Made by a program: the position numbers and the translations under genes. Shown here piece after piece: positions 8,820 to 19,621 of a stretch of DNA of 64,000 bases (positions are counted from its first letter, which is position 1; the number at the start of each line of letters is the position of its first letter). The DNA lies in assembly GCA_029641185.1 (NCBI GenBank), contig JAPWGK010000004.1, forward strand, positions 1,426,001-1,490,000, in the 5' to 3' direction. The stretch is from Pseudofabraea citricarpa (Eukaryota > Ascomycota > Leotiomycetes > Helotiales > Dermateaceae). Below the pieces are notes generated by a model. The model ran no database searches. It was given only the letters and a program-made list of their open reading frames with translations, and was not told where the DNA came from.

Positions 8820-11667
8820 TTTTCCTGGCTGGCCTATTGAGATCTCTAGAGATAGAATGGATTTGGTCGTGTTTGTCGAAGAGGGAAAATGAAGAGAGAA
8901 ACGAGCAATTTATATTTGGTAAGAGGCAGTGAATGGATTTTGGGAGAAGAGTTCGGCCGAGGTGTGATTCACGAGGGAAGTGCTTGATTCACGGCTTACG
9001 GGTGACGCAATTTCTTGCTAGGTTTGGATGAAAGCTGCCGCATAGTGGAACTTTAGAACAGCAATAATTGGCATGTTAATATTAGAAATGAGTATATTTC
9101 ACCAAATGGCTTTTTGTCTTCCGTCGAGATTTGAAAGATAGTAGTAGGTATATGAATCTCTCATGTTTTAAAAAGTCAATGGAAAGTGTAATTATAATAG
9201 TTATCAAGTCGAGACCCAAACGCTGAACAGTACAATTAGTAAGTAGTCTAAAGAATCCATTGAGTCCACCCATAAAGACAAACATAGTTGAAACAGAATT
9301 GTTTCGAAATCGAATCCCAGATATATTATGAACTGGATATCAATTCAAACAGCTCTATATTTCAGGATCTATAAACCAGGCAGATCAGACCTTAGATCTC
9401 CCCAAAACCCAAACCTCCACCAACATCATTCGTTGCACTCTGGGATATCACGTGCTCTAGAGCAAACAGGGCAAATTCATGCACATGATGCGACGAAAAC
9501 TTTTCTCGTTTAGGAAAAGGAAGCTAGCGCTAGCGCGAAGCGCAAAGCTACATAATCTCGCGTTCTCTTCCACTTCTTCTTTTCTCTTCATGTCGACTTT
9601 ACTTCATAGAATCGTGAGTACCTGCTTCCATCCAGCTCCCACACTTCCGTTGCTAACAATTCATCAGATTTCTATAGTAAACGACCTCTTCTTAGTTCTC
9701 TACACGAGCTACAGATGCCAATCCGGAAGATGAGCCGATCCTCGATGCCCCAAAGTGAAGCCGTTTACTCCCGCACTGTCTGCAAAGACGGCGGCAACTC
9801 TTCGGAGAAGCTGTATAGGGAGTGGTGATGATCTTGGCCCTTTCTCTGTTGGCTTCGGCCGCAGAGTCTGGGAGGGTGTCGATGGACGTCTGACGGATCC
9901 TTTCTTTTTCATTGTGGTCTTTGGCTTTGCTTCAAGGACACGAAGAAATATTTTGCACTAAGCAGCGAACGCAGATCGACAGCCGCCATTCGCTTCTCGT
10001 GGCATGCAAGCAGTTGCTCCAACTCTTGGTCAAATCCCGCGAACGGCAGGCTGAGGATTTCATTTACAATGTGCCATGTCGTGATAGGAAGATAAATACC
10101 TAAATAAACCCCAGCCGGCTCTGGCTGCACAATTCCGCGAACACCACACCCACAGAACAATGGCTTCAGGGGCAGAGCTAATGCGCGAAGAAAAAGTATA
10201 GGGAGGCCAAGCGCGAATTCTCAATCCTGTCACGCATGGTGTGCGACTTCACAGCACTTGTCTTCCTCACGCAATATATCTGATGATATTTCTATTTCAT
10301 TGTCAACCTTAGTCTTGTTGTCAAGGATTCTCTGTCGAATTCGGCGCCGGGCATATAATTCCACGAACAACCATCCACAGCACAATAGCCTCAGCTACAG
10401 TCACAGCAAATTCTCAACCCTATCACACACGCACAGCGCATGACTTCACGACACTTGCCTTCCTCAGGTATATTTTCAATTATATTTTAGTTTCGTTGTC
10501 AACCTTACTCTTATTCTCAGCACCTCTCGCCTGTTTGCCCAAGCACATAAATGAATGTGCTGTGAGGGATATCTGAAGAGTTTTATGGTCAGCTGATACC
10601 TTTCCCGATTTGTTGGGTTCAAGCGATATACTTTGACGGCTTTCCGGGGCAAACCTTAACCCCAATCAGCAAGGCACAACTTGTGGTTCATGGTACATTC
10701 TTCGAGTACTGCATCCAGTCGAGACTGGTTCGTAGAGTTCCAGCTTTTTTAACGTGTGTCTGCTTTCTTCTGAAATATACCTACCCTATGAACAAGGAGC
10801 TTGACAACGTGGTAACCTTCTACGGTTAGCATTTATTTATAGCATTTGGCAAGTTTGTGAGGTATAGCTGCGCTTCCCTTGTTTCTCGTATAAAAAGACT
10901 TGTTCCTGCAAAGGTCAATTTATTGCTTTGCCTGTTCAGGTCAAGATAAAGACGCGTGTTTCCAATTGATATACAGGATCATCTTTGCTACAGCACTGAT
11001 GTCACTATGGATAGCCTGTAGAATGTGGAACGTGGGGTATTGAACCTAATTCTGCTGCCGCGGTTCCAGGGCTTAGATGCGGGACCAATCCAACCCCGTT
11101 CGAAGCAATACAGAACTCATCATCATCAACAGGTAGATGCGATTGTAATAACGCCTGAGTGGGTTATGTGGTCATAGATGAATATTATCCATTTTTGACA
11201 GCTATGGACTGAAAGCCTTAGGGGGACTGAATGCGCAAAGAAAAATAAGAAAAAGATTTAGCTTTAGCTTCGGCGTCGAGAGGCGCCGCCCAGCGTATTT
11301 CCTTGCAGCCGAGCTGAAAATTATGCGACGAGAACGGCAAAGTTCCTCGCTGCATACAGTTTGATGTGTGCCCAGATCGGTGGGCTTGAAGAAGGTTCAC
11401 TAACATTCCCTGATGGCGGAGGCTAAAAGAACCCGTTGATCTCGCTGCCCCCTTTCTCAGCATGCCTTAGGGGGGTAGCTTCGATATCCCCGCATGTGAT
11501 TATCGAAGCTCCATCTTCTCACATTGTACTCCTGATCCACTGTCAAAAAAATTGTGTATGCAATTTACTCTTCAATTCAATGTAAGAATATCTAGCCCGC
11601 AGCTATCTTCAGATCGTGATGCTGACCGAAGCTTCAACAAACAGTGCAGAGAAACAGTTCAGACAAA
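8820..11667. other. Gene-poor intergenic stretch
   Basis: About 2.8 kb without a supported gene. It includes the promoter side of the small Cys/His protein, an ATCACGTG motif at 9447-9454, a degenerate duplication at 10131-10518 (listed separately), and the upstream region of the METTL24-like gene. Short open frames of 60-84 codons overlap on both strands and show no domain or splice support. Confidence 0.5.
10131..10518. repeat. Imperfect tandem duplication, two diverged copies
   Basis: Copy 1 starts at 10131 (AATTCCGCGAACA) and runs to about 10320; copy 2 starts at 10357 (AATTCCACGAACA) and runs to about 10518. Shared blocks include the AATTCTCAA..CC region, GACTTCAC..CACTTG.CTTCCTCA, and TTGTCAACCTTA. 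The offset falls from 226 bp at the left to 196 bp at the right, so copy 2 lacks about 30 bp. Most differences are C/T or G/A changes. No coding capacity is seen. Confidence 0.7.
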
Positions 11668-12753
11668 ATGCAGCGAGCAAGACCCGTTCAGATCTTTTAC
11701 TATGCAGCTGCTGTCACCATGGTTCTAGTGCTGTTCCATCAGCTTTTCTCCCATCCCGCTATCATGACCAAGGTCAAAGGAAGCATCAATAACATCGGCG
11801 GCTCGCTACGGCAGTCGTCGCTAATCGACACCATGGCACGATCCGAGAAGATTTGGGAGAAGACAGTCGCTCAGAGGAAGGAGATCAGAGACCTGCACTA
11901 TTCTGGTGAGACCGATGTTGGCATGTAAGTGTAGCACATCTCAGAAGCAGCTATCATATCTGATTCACGGGCCCGTAGGTTCCCCGCCACAAACGCACCT
12001 AATTACTTCTCATACCCATGGTCGGTCTGGGACCTCGTACCAGCTTCATATAACTGCCCATGGGAGATAGAGAGGATTGGGAGGATGGGCGATGGTGGCA
12101 AGTGGGTATGCGGCATGTCGCGATACGAGAAGAATACCGAGACGCCATGCATCCTCTACTCGTTCGGGATCCAGAACGAGTCGTCCTTCGAGCAGGAGAT
12201 GCTCGAGCGGACGAACTGCGAGATCTTTGGCTACGATTACAGCGTGGCCGAGTTTGGAAATGCTCTGCAGCCGGAGTTCAGAGCTCGCGCGCATTTTACC
12301 CAAGCAGGAATCTCTGGAACCTCCAGCCCCGGCAATGTCCCGCCGTTCTTCTCCATCCAGGACCTCATGGCCCAGAACGGTCATGAGTATATTGACATCT
12401 TGAAGATTGATGTTGAGACTGCTGAGTTTGATGCCCTCTTGTCATTGCATCAGGCCGCGAAGGGAGAATTCCCTATCGGTCAGATGCTCATCGAGTTGCA
12501 TCTCTTCACCACGCAGAATATGAGGATGGCTACTTTCCTGGATTGGTGGGGGATGTTGGAGGCTCGTGGATTCAGACCTACATGGACTGAGCCCAATCTC
12601 CTTTCCGTCACGCTTGGTCTGGATGATCGGATGCCCAGGCTTGCTGAGGTATTTTACTCCCTTCACCTCAGCAGAGATTGCTCGCTAACGTATTTCCCAC
12701 CACAGTACTCCCTCATCAATGTTCAAGACTCGCGAAACATTCTTTGGAGGTGA
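11668..12753 (+). CDS. METTL24-like (Methyltransf_22 type) membrane-anchored methyltransferase
   Basis: Three exons: 11668-11924, 11979-12648, 12706-12753 (324 aa). An N-terminal signal anchor (about residues 9-30, IFYYAAAVTMVLVLFHQLF) is followed by a short stem and a lumenal catalytic domain, so a Golgi type II protein is likely. SAM-fold landmarks are SFGIQNESSFE, IFGYDYSV and DILKIDVETAEFD, as in the METTL24/FkbM-related Methyltransf_22 family. Cysteines in NCPWE and TPCILYS are typical of the family. The last exon adds only 16 codons after a clean GTATTT..CACAG intron. The natural acceptor is unknown; the surrounding glycosyltransferases suggest a glycan. The ATG at 11668 is preferred because the codon 24 bases upstream in frame is GTG. 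Confidence 0.87.
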
Positions 12754-13043
12754 ATAGTTTTAAACCGTAGAGCGTTGTAGGATGAAGATCATTATATACC
12801 TTACTTTGGAATAAATGCAAGATTTATGGCCTGTAATGAGCATCTGTAAATCATATGATAAATTGAATGATGCAAAGAGGAAAAAATACAAGCAAGGAAT
12901 ACAAACCACTCCGTGGCCCTTAAGCATAGACAAGCGTGATAAGTACAATACCAAACCCCGAAGAATACCTAGGTCATAATAGTTACAAGCTCCCATCGAC
13001 AAGTAAGCGATAGAAAAAAGAGTTGGTCAAAGTATACACAGCC

Positions 13044-13953
13044 TCAATTCTCCCAGCTCATCCCAACAACTCCTACATAGCGAATATTAGCAACTTAAAT
13101 TCTCGTGCTCGCGGCACAGAATATCACATACCTGTTTGCCCCAATCTTGGATTGACCTTGGTGAGTGCAACCACCTCGCGAGTGAAGTCAAACTTGATGA
13201 CCTCCTTGCTGATACGATGCTTATCAGGCACATTCGGGGGCTTGTTCATATCATCCAGAATCTCCTTGACATCCTCCATAAAAGTGCCTTTCTTGCCGAC
13301 TCCACCTCCCCATCTACCACGATAACTCGTGCCCAGGTCCTCGATGAAGTAGATGCCGCCCGGCTTTACCGAGTCCCAGAGATGTTCGAGCGACGTTCTC
13401 TGCTGGACCATAGTGTGTCCGCCATCATCGATGATAACATCGAAACCACCACCCGTGCGGCGAACAACATCTTGGAGAAAGGCCTTGTCTGCTTGATCGC
13501 CGGTGAAGATGGTAGCGCCGGACGTCTTGTTTGCCCACTTGGCAGCACATTCGGCGTCGTATTCGATGTAGTAGAGATCGATGTTGGGGAAGTACTCGAG
13601 CCAGGTGTAGTATGACGCTCCAGGGCCGTATCCCATGTCGCACCCGAGCCCAATCTCCAGAAACTTGATCTTCTGGTCGCGCATCGGCGACAGGCGTGAT
13701 TCGTACATGTATTGGTAGTGATGGCTCGTGACCTTGTCGGTTCCGTGACCCGTCGCTACATCGTAGAATGATGGCCGGGAACTGCCTTTGTACGAGCTGT
13801 ATCTTGTCAGACGGGTTTCATCAGTCAAGAGCGTGCCATGACTTGCCTGCCTGATGCTGGCAACGAATCCCGCTTATTAAGTACTAAGAGTATGAATATA
13901 CAGATGATAACTGCAGCGTAGAGCGGCGTCCGATTTGGTCTCGAGGCAGCCAT
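13044..13953 (-). CDS. MycE-like SAM-dependent methyltransferase, probable sugar O-methyltransferase
   Basis: The main exon ends at 13132, followed by a GTATGT..TAG intron and a last exon 13072-13044 (ends VVGMSWEN). Core motifs: GHGTDKVTSHHY, KFLEIGLGCDMGYGPGAS (SAM-binding), YYIEYDAECA, and VIIDDGGHTMVQQ followed by GGIYFIEDLGTSY. This arrangement matches the MycE-type macrolide sugar O-methyltransferase fold; related fungal proteins have been called hard-surface-induced proteins. The 5' end is uncertain. The only good ATG, at 13953, opens a frame with a clear signal anchor (LYAAVIICIFILLVLN), but this is out of phase with the core frame. Joining them needs a very short intron (about 38 nt) near 13850-13890 or implies a frameshift. 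It is convergent with the METTL24-like gene, 290 bp apart. Confidence 0.8.
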
Positions 13954-15393
13954 TGTGAAAGATGAGGAACCGAATGATTGAAATGAGCTAGAGCTCGTCA
14001 AGAAGGATCAGTCGGATGTAGTCACAAATAAATATGGCAACCCGAGATTTGAATGAATGATGAGTGGCACCTACGAATGGCCTTCCCCTTTTTTTCTTTT
14101 CTCCTTATCAGTCTAGGACTTTTCTACACATATAATAAGCACCGTGCTTGGTGAGTAAGGACGGTGGCATTCGCCGAGGCATTCAGGAGACGAACTTAAT
14201 AGTAATTGTGGCTTATCACACGGTCGTAGCACCTATTGACCACCTTGGAACAAACTTACTGGCTCCAGATATACTAAATTTCGTGCGCGCGCTTCCCTCC
14301 CCTCTGCGGCTTTGAGCTGCAGAGAGTGCAGGACTGACGTAAGGTCATTTTCCTACTCTCTGCCGTACAATTAATCTTGGATGGATTGTTCGTATATCAC
14401 AGCTAGGCTAGCCATTTGCAGGTCATTACTCCCTTCTTGATGGCCCTTGAAGGCTATCACGAGATCCCAGCGTCAAGCGATTGGGACCATCCACGAGGGG
14501 TGGCTTATGAACCATCCCTCAGAGGGAATAATGCGGAGACAGCTACAAAGCGGGCACTTGCGTAGTCGTAAAAGATCGCTAGATTCCTAACAGATGTTTA
14601 AAAGCCCTTGAAGTTCATGATGCTCATCTCCTTATCATCTTAAGCGAGCTACAGAACCCCAGTATGGGCACTGTGTGGCAATGCCAGGGGTTACATACAA
14701 GAAGGAATCTATAGCGAGCTCCCACCCTCTTTTACAAACTTTATCTGCATCCAGAATTGTCTTCTGCAAGCAGTCTGTCGGCACAGGTGGAGCCTTGAAG
14801 CCCTGTGGTGGTGGCCTATCCGGCTAGACTGAACCCAGAAATGGATCCTCGCTGCCCCTTACCGCACATGAAATAAGCGAGCGCTATCGTCACAACTAGT
14901 AGAACTGGCTCATCTGCTACCAAGCCTCACTTGCTCGGGCTCAGGGTCGTTCTTCCCGGAGGGTCCGGAGGGTAGCACCCCTGATCAAGCATTAGCTAGT
15001 TGTGATCTGTTCACGGATTTCTTCAGGGGACATTCAGTCTCACAACTCACCATATGTACGGAGCCGTGGTCGTAAAGGCTGAAACCCCATGTTGCCTAAA
15101 TTCGTGGTGTGACGTACTACTTCCTCTACCAAACTTGTACAAGACTTGGAAAGATGGACATCATAAGGTAATATGTCACCAGAATGTAGTGCAAATTGTC
15201 TTCGGGAAGATAAGGTGCCACAGACTGAATGTGGAACCACAAAATTTGGTGGTGGCATCAGTTTTTGCTCCTCTGTTTTATCGGGAAATTATAATTAAAC
15301 TAAACAATTAAAATATACTAAGCTTTTTGAGTTCTGGTTGTTTGATATTCCGTAACGCCACAATTGGTATCATCCTGGTCTCGTGTATTCATT
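13954..15393. other. Intergenic region, no gene seen
   Basis: About 1.4 kb of non-coding sequence between the head of the MycE-like gene and the tail of the conserved membrane protein gene. A pyrimidine-rich tract occurs at 14085-14105. I see no supported coding frame. Confidence 0.5.
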
Positions 15394-16911
15394 CTATCCC
15401 CTCTTCATCATCCTGCCTTGTAGACGATCAGATCCCATGCGATTTAAAGGATATTTGCCGTTTGTACTCCGCCTGCTCTTCTCTGTCACCTGGGGTTTGT
15501 GACCAGCAAAAGTGGATTTTCCGTAATTAATGATGGTGGTCATGGTCTTGAACGGTAAACTCGCAATAGCACCAAATGCCTGGAGAGGTAGCACAACAGC
15601 TGATGCCGCCCACTCAATTAAAATTGCTACAAAACCATGGCGTCGCTGGCCCTGGTTTGCTGCCGCAGCAGCCAAGGAAATTGCGTCGTTCAGACGTGAG
15701 TCAAGGTCTTGTAATCGTGACTCGGTCTGTAAAGCCTGTAGTGTTGCACGTTTCTCATATCGACGTACGGCTCGGTTCAAAGCATCAAGCTCGGGCTGCA
15801 ATGTTCTTCTGACTTCAGTAGTAAGAAGCGATGTTTGTTTTGCAGTTAATGGTTGTTCCACAGCCTTGCCACCATTTGTGGGCGTGTCGGGTGCGGAGTT
15901 TCGAGTCTCAAGCTCATCGATTCTACGAACTAGATCTTGTATCTCTTTTGTATCTTGGCCCTTGGCCGTATCGTACGGATTCGAGTTCACTATGCGTTGA
16001 AGGTGCAAAGTTCTCGATTGTATAAGCTTGACTAGATGAGCCATGGGCCGTAATTCTGAAGCTAGCAAAAATATTGTGAGGTTGTAATTCGAGACCAGAC
16101 CTTCTGAGGGCCTTGTAAGCTGTGATCGTATTGTATGTAGGAGATATGCGCCCATAATTGGGAATAGGAAGCAAGATATCAGGGCTAGAGTTTCGTGTCT
16201 GCATAGTTCATTGGCAGCGACTTCGTGCGCCGGCAGTCGTCGTATTGGTTTCGCCTCTGTCTTTGGAGGTTTGCTGGACTCCTCTTCGGGCACTTTATCA
16301 AGTGAGCCCTGGGAGAAACTCAAAGCAGCATCCTCGTCGCTGTCCATATCGATTGCTGTATCACCATCATACTCTCCGCTCTTTCGAATCGACTGCGCCG
16401 AGTGGTACCAATTCCTGAGACACGTCAATACCGATATAACAAATTAATCGCGCTGAAATACTGACCATGGCAGCCTGACCGACCAATTCAGAAAGATCGC
16501 AGCCAGCCCCAACAGCATTATATCCGTGATGATTGAGCTTCCATTTTGGAACAGCATGCCTCCCACCGCAGGGAGCAGGGCAAAGGCGAGCGGGGCAGAG
16601 TCCCAGTTCGAGTTCTCACGCCTCGAATCGATTGCACCGCTGGGTGTCGGCAACAAGACATCGTCGGCAGACTCCTGGAATGACTTTCGAGCCTCGTTCA
16701 GTGAGTAATCGGAGAAGGTTGATCCTCTGCGACGCAGATCTGGGGTGGAGGGTTCTCCGACGTTCGTAGAGAATCGATTTGCCGGCGGACGGTGTCGAAA
16801 CTGTGCGGATTCATCACCAGTCAGGACTCGACGGATGGGTGTTCCAGGAGATGTTGTTGAAGGATTCTTGGGTCCCGAGGATGCTGCAGCAGCTGCTTCG
16901 TCTGTCAACAT
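15394..16911 (-). CDS. Conserved fungal multi-pass membrane protein with coiled coil, function unknown
   Basis: Two exons, 16911-16466 and 16414-15394 (488 aa); the GTCAGT..CAG intron joins LPW to NWYHS in frame. The N-terminal 100 residues are disordered and Ser/Pro/Arg-rich. Two hydrophobic segments follow (about 106-121 and 127-146), then a charged loop, a further hydrophobic pair (LALISCFLFPIMGAYLL and NLTIFLLASELRPMAHLVKL), a long coiled coil with VRRIDELETRN and LDALNRAVRRYEKRAT, and a last hydrophobic segment (GFVAILIEWAASAVVLPL) before a basic tail. This looks like a single-copy fungal membrane protein, perhaps of ER or nuclear envelope, and I know no function for it. It lies inside the glycan region, but nothing in it suggests a glycan role. 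Confidence 0.88.
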
Positions 16912-17636
16912 GACGTCGCGATGGGGGCCGGCGAACGGACGCGAACACGAGAATCTGGAGAAGCCGGGGGTCTGTCTGTGAGTGGGATCAAATGATCAAA
17001 TGCGAAGCGTAAAAGTCGGTGCAAAATACATCGTCGACGTGAGAGACAATAGGATGTCGGGGTCAAGGGAGCACAAGAATGCTGCTCGTGGTGTAGTAGT
17101 AGTGCGCAGGCGGTTTTTTAGGTTACTGTACTTTCGTACATAGGGTGGCTCGGTGGCAAAGGAAGAGCTGAGACACGCGACCTCCACCACACTTTCTGCC
17201 TCCTCCACACTATCTACTATCTGCCTCCTCCACACGACAACTCATCCACTGACACTTGTCGTTGTTGTGCAAATTCCCCCGGCTGCGGGGTAGAAAGCCT
17301 ATTCAGGCATTGGGACGCACCGAGCCTTAACAACAGAACTCTGTCTGTACTCACAGCGAAGTGCTCGATGCGAGCGGATGCTCATGGCCTGGCCTGGCCT
17401 GGTGCCCCAATAGGCTCGGAGAAACATGCCAATTCTTTTATACAGGCCGCAGTGACACAGGTGTCGTACAATGACGGCTGGCGATATGCATGGACGTACG
17501 TGTTGACCTCTTTTGGATCTGGTGGATTCGACGATGAACATCTTGTCAACGCCAGCAAGGCGCCATCATCTACGACTCAGTAACAGGTCTTGTATCACGA
17601 ATATCACAAGTCAGGTTTGGGACACTAGTCTTCGAT
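16912..17636. other. Intergenic region
   Basis: About 725 bp holding the promoter of the membrane protein gene and the 3' flank of the first GT34 gene. It contains CT-rich runs (17160-17235) and a short (CCTGG)n-like tract at 17388-17402. No gene is supported. Confidence 0.5.
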
Positions 17637-18843
17637 CTAGTCGGTGATAGGCTTGATTCCCTTTTTGGTCCGCTCTTCAGACAAATGATCCCAGAATTTC
17701 TGGATATCCTCCTCCAAACCTGTTTTTTCTAATGGACAAGTGTACGGCTGGGAAGCTTGCTCTGCAATGTTCATCCAAGTCTCCATGCGTTCCGGCCGTT
17801 TCCCGTCCTTATTGCCTGCGAAATGTATATGAAGCGCCCCCGGTCGAAAATCTTGCGGACGGACGGCTGTCGAACTTCGATTTGATGGGAAAGCGTTAAA
17901 CCAGTGCTGCGGGACTTTTACAACAGAATTTCGCCAATATTTCTGTTGCGATCAATACGTCAGCGATAATTCGATAAGTTACCTAGGGTTGGAACTGCAA
18001 GATGGAATCACAACCACGTACCTCATTAACCATTTGCTCGAGAGCTGACTGCTCGCTATACTTCAATTCTACGTCAGGTCGGAAGATATGGAAGGCTATT
18101 GTCGCAGATAAAAGCTTCACAGACCAGGAATTGACCTTGATGAGAAAGCAACCGTTATTGAGACCATTTTTGTCATTCGTGACTAGCATATTCACATAGT
18201 TGAATTCTGGTGCTGGCGGGATGAAGATATCCAAAGGGATTTCTGGGTTCATCACTACAATATCGGCATCTATCCAACTAATTGGGAAGGAATCAGCACG
18301 GCTTTTGAAGAGTGAATTGGGAATTTCCTACAGCAACCACTGCAATCTTTCATGTTCTGGCTTTTCGAGTTCACGCATCATGACTGAGAGAATATATGCG
18401 GGCTTTGACCAGAGTCCCGATAAAAGCCTTTCTCGGAGGACAAACATAGGATGGCCATGAATCTCGCTGTGCTTTTCATGAAGTTGCAAAGCTCGCTCAT
18501 ACACGGGATTTGGTTCTCCAAACACCGCATGCACTTTACCGACTTCAGACAGCATCTCAAAATTTCCTTTGGACTCTTCCTTGTGTTGTGAGGTCGTTGT
18601 CTCTTTTATGCCTCCCAGCCCATTTAACCCCAACTTCGAGCTCAATGTGTCCTGAAGGCTATCGGCATATGATCTCGCAGGATGTAGCATGGAGACTATC
18701 CCCATACATAATAACATTAAGATCGCTAATCTCGCGAATTTGTTTCTCAACATGCGGCGGAGTTCGGCGTATAAGGTCGAATGGCAAGGTGCCATGTTCT
18801 TGAAGTTATCATATCTCTTTGGAAAATCCGTCGACAGCGACAT
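17637..18843 (-). CDS. GT34 galactosyl/mannosyltransferase (GMA12/MNN10 family), paralogue A
   Basis: Three exons: 18843-18332, 18277-18022, 17942-17637 (357 aa), with GTAGGA and GTACGT donors and branch points GCTGAT and GCTGAC. A signal anchor (FARLAILMLLCMGIVSML, about residues 37-54) predicts a Golgi type II enzyme. GT34 hallmarks are GKVHAVFGE, HGHPMFVLRE, the DxD metal site in WIDADIVVMNP, NGLNNGCFLIKVN, WFNAF, and ALHIHFAGNKDGKRPERM. Fungal members transfer galactose or mannose from UDP-Gal or GDP-Man to outer-chain glycans. A downstream ATG 48 bases inside (MAPCHST) is an alternative start. It is the closest relative in this window of the gene at 23593-25041, with identical intron phases and the same middle-exon length. 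Confidence 0.9.
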
Positions 18844-19621
18844 TGGATAAAATGCGAAATCGGGCCCTGTACACGTTGAAGCACTTGAATTGACGGATGG
18901 CTGGTACTCCTTGAGTTTGCATGCCAGAGTAAAGATTAATTACAGTTCGTCATATCCATTCAAAACGATCGCTCTCCTTAGCCCCTTCCTCGGGCTTATT
19001 ATTTGCCGGTCACAACGTAGTCTCACCAAGAGGGATTATCTTCCTATCAATAGCTTACAGTATCAATAGCTGAAGCGAAGAGGCAAAGCCAGGTGCATCG
19101 CTAGAAACAGCCAAACCGAGAAAGTCGGCATATCACGAATCAATAAACTTTTCTCCACCCCTGGGTCCCCTCAGGGGTACGGTGTTGTATGTCAGAAGTG
19201 GGAAGCAATGTTTTTTGTCAACCCCAAATAAAACTCAATTTCCCCCTCATTGCCACGAACCCCACCGGGCTTGATGTGTGTCGCTTAGCTCTCAGCTCCG
19301 CTCTGCCCTTCTCCCTTCTGCGAACAGAGCACATAAAATGCTCCGCTCATGTACTAGCCCGCTAGGTGTAAATCTACGTGATATCTTTAAATATGGCCGG
19401 TAAGTCACGGTAAAAATGCTTGAGCTATTATTGTCGGTCGTTTAGAGGCAGAAAACGAGTTGAAGTCTTATTCACTTCAGCGAATCTACGAAAATTCCAT
19501 GAAATCATTTTATTGGTTCTTGCTCGGCTGTAAGTTGGAAAAGTAGGTATATTTATTAAATATCTAGCAGTTTAACCCTTCTCTGTCTACTGACTTTAGA
19601 CCTCTAATACGCAACCTTTTT
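18844..19621. promoter_or_regulatory. Promoter region of GT34 paralogue A, with clustered STRE-like motifs
   Basis: In this 780-bp gap, between the GT34-A start and the stop of the fucosyltransferase-like gene, 19158-19177 holds two CCCCT and one AGGGG, the core of Msn2/4-type stress-response elements. They lie about 320 bp upstream of the GT34-A start codon. The motif is short and the function is inferred only. Confidence 0.35.

Noticed and set aside
12046..12403. Open frames of 108-112 codons on both strands
   Set aside because: They are shadows of the METTL24-like second exon, which carries the recognisable methyltransferase motifs.
13136..13615. 159-codon plus-strand frame
   Set aside because: Antisense to the MycE-like core exon.
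15530..16000. 156-codon plus-strand frame
   Set aside because: Antisense to the conserved membrane protein.
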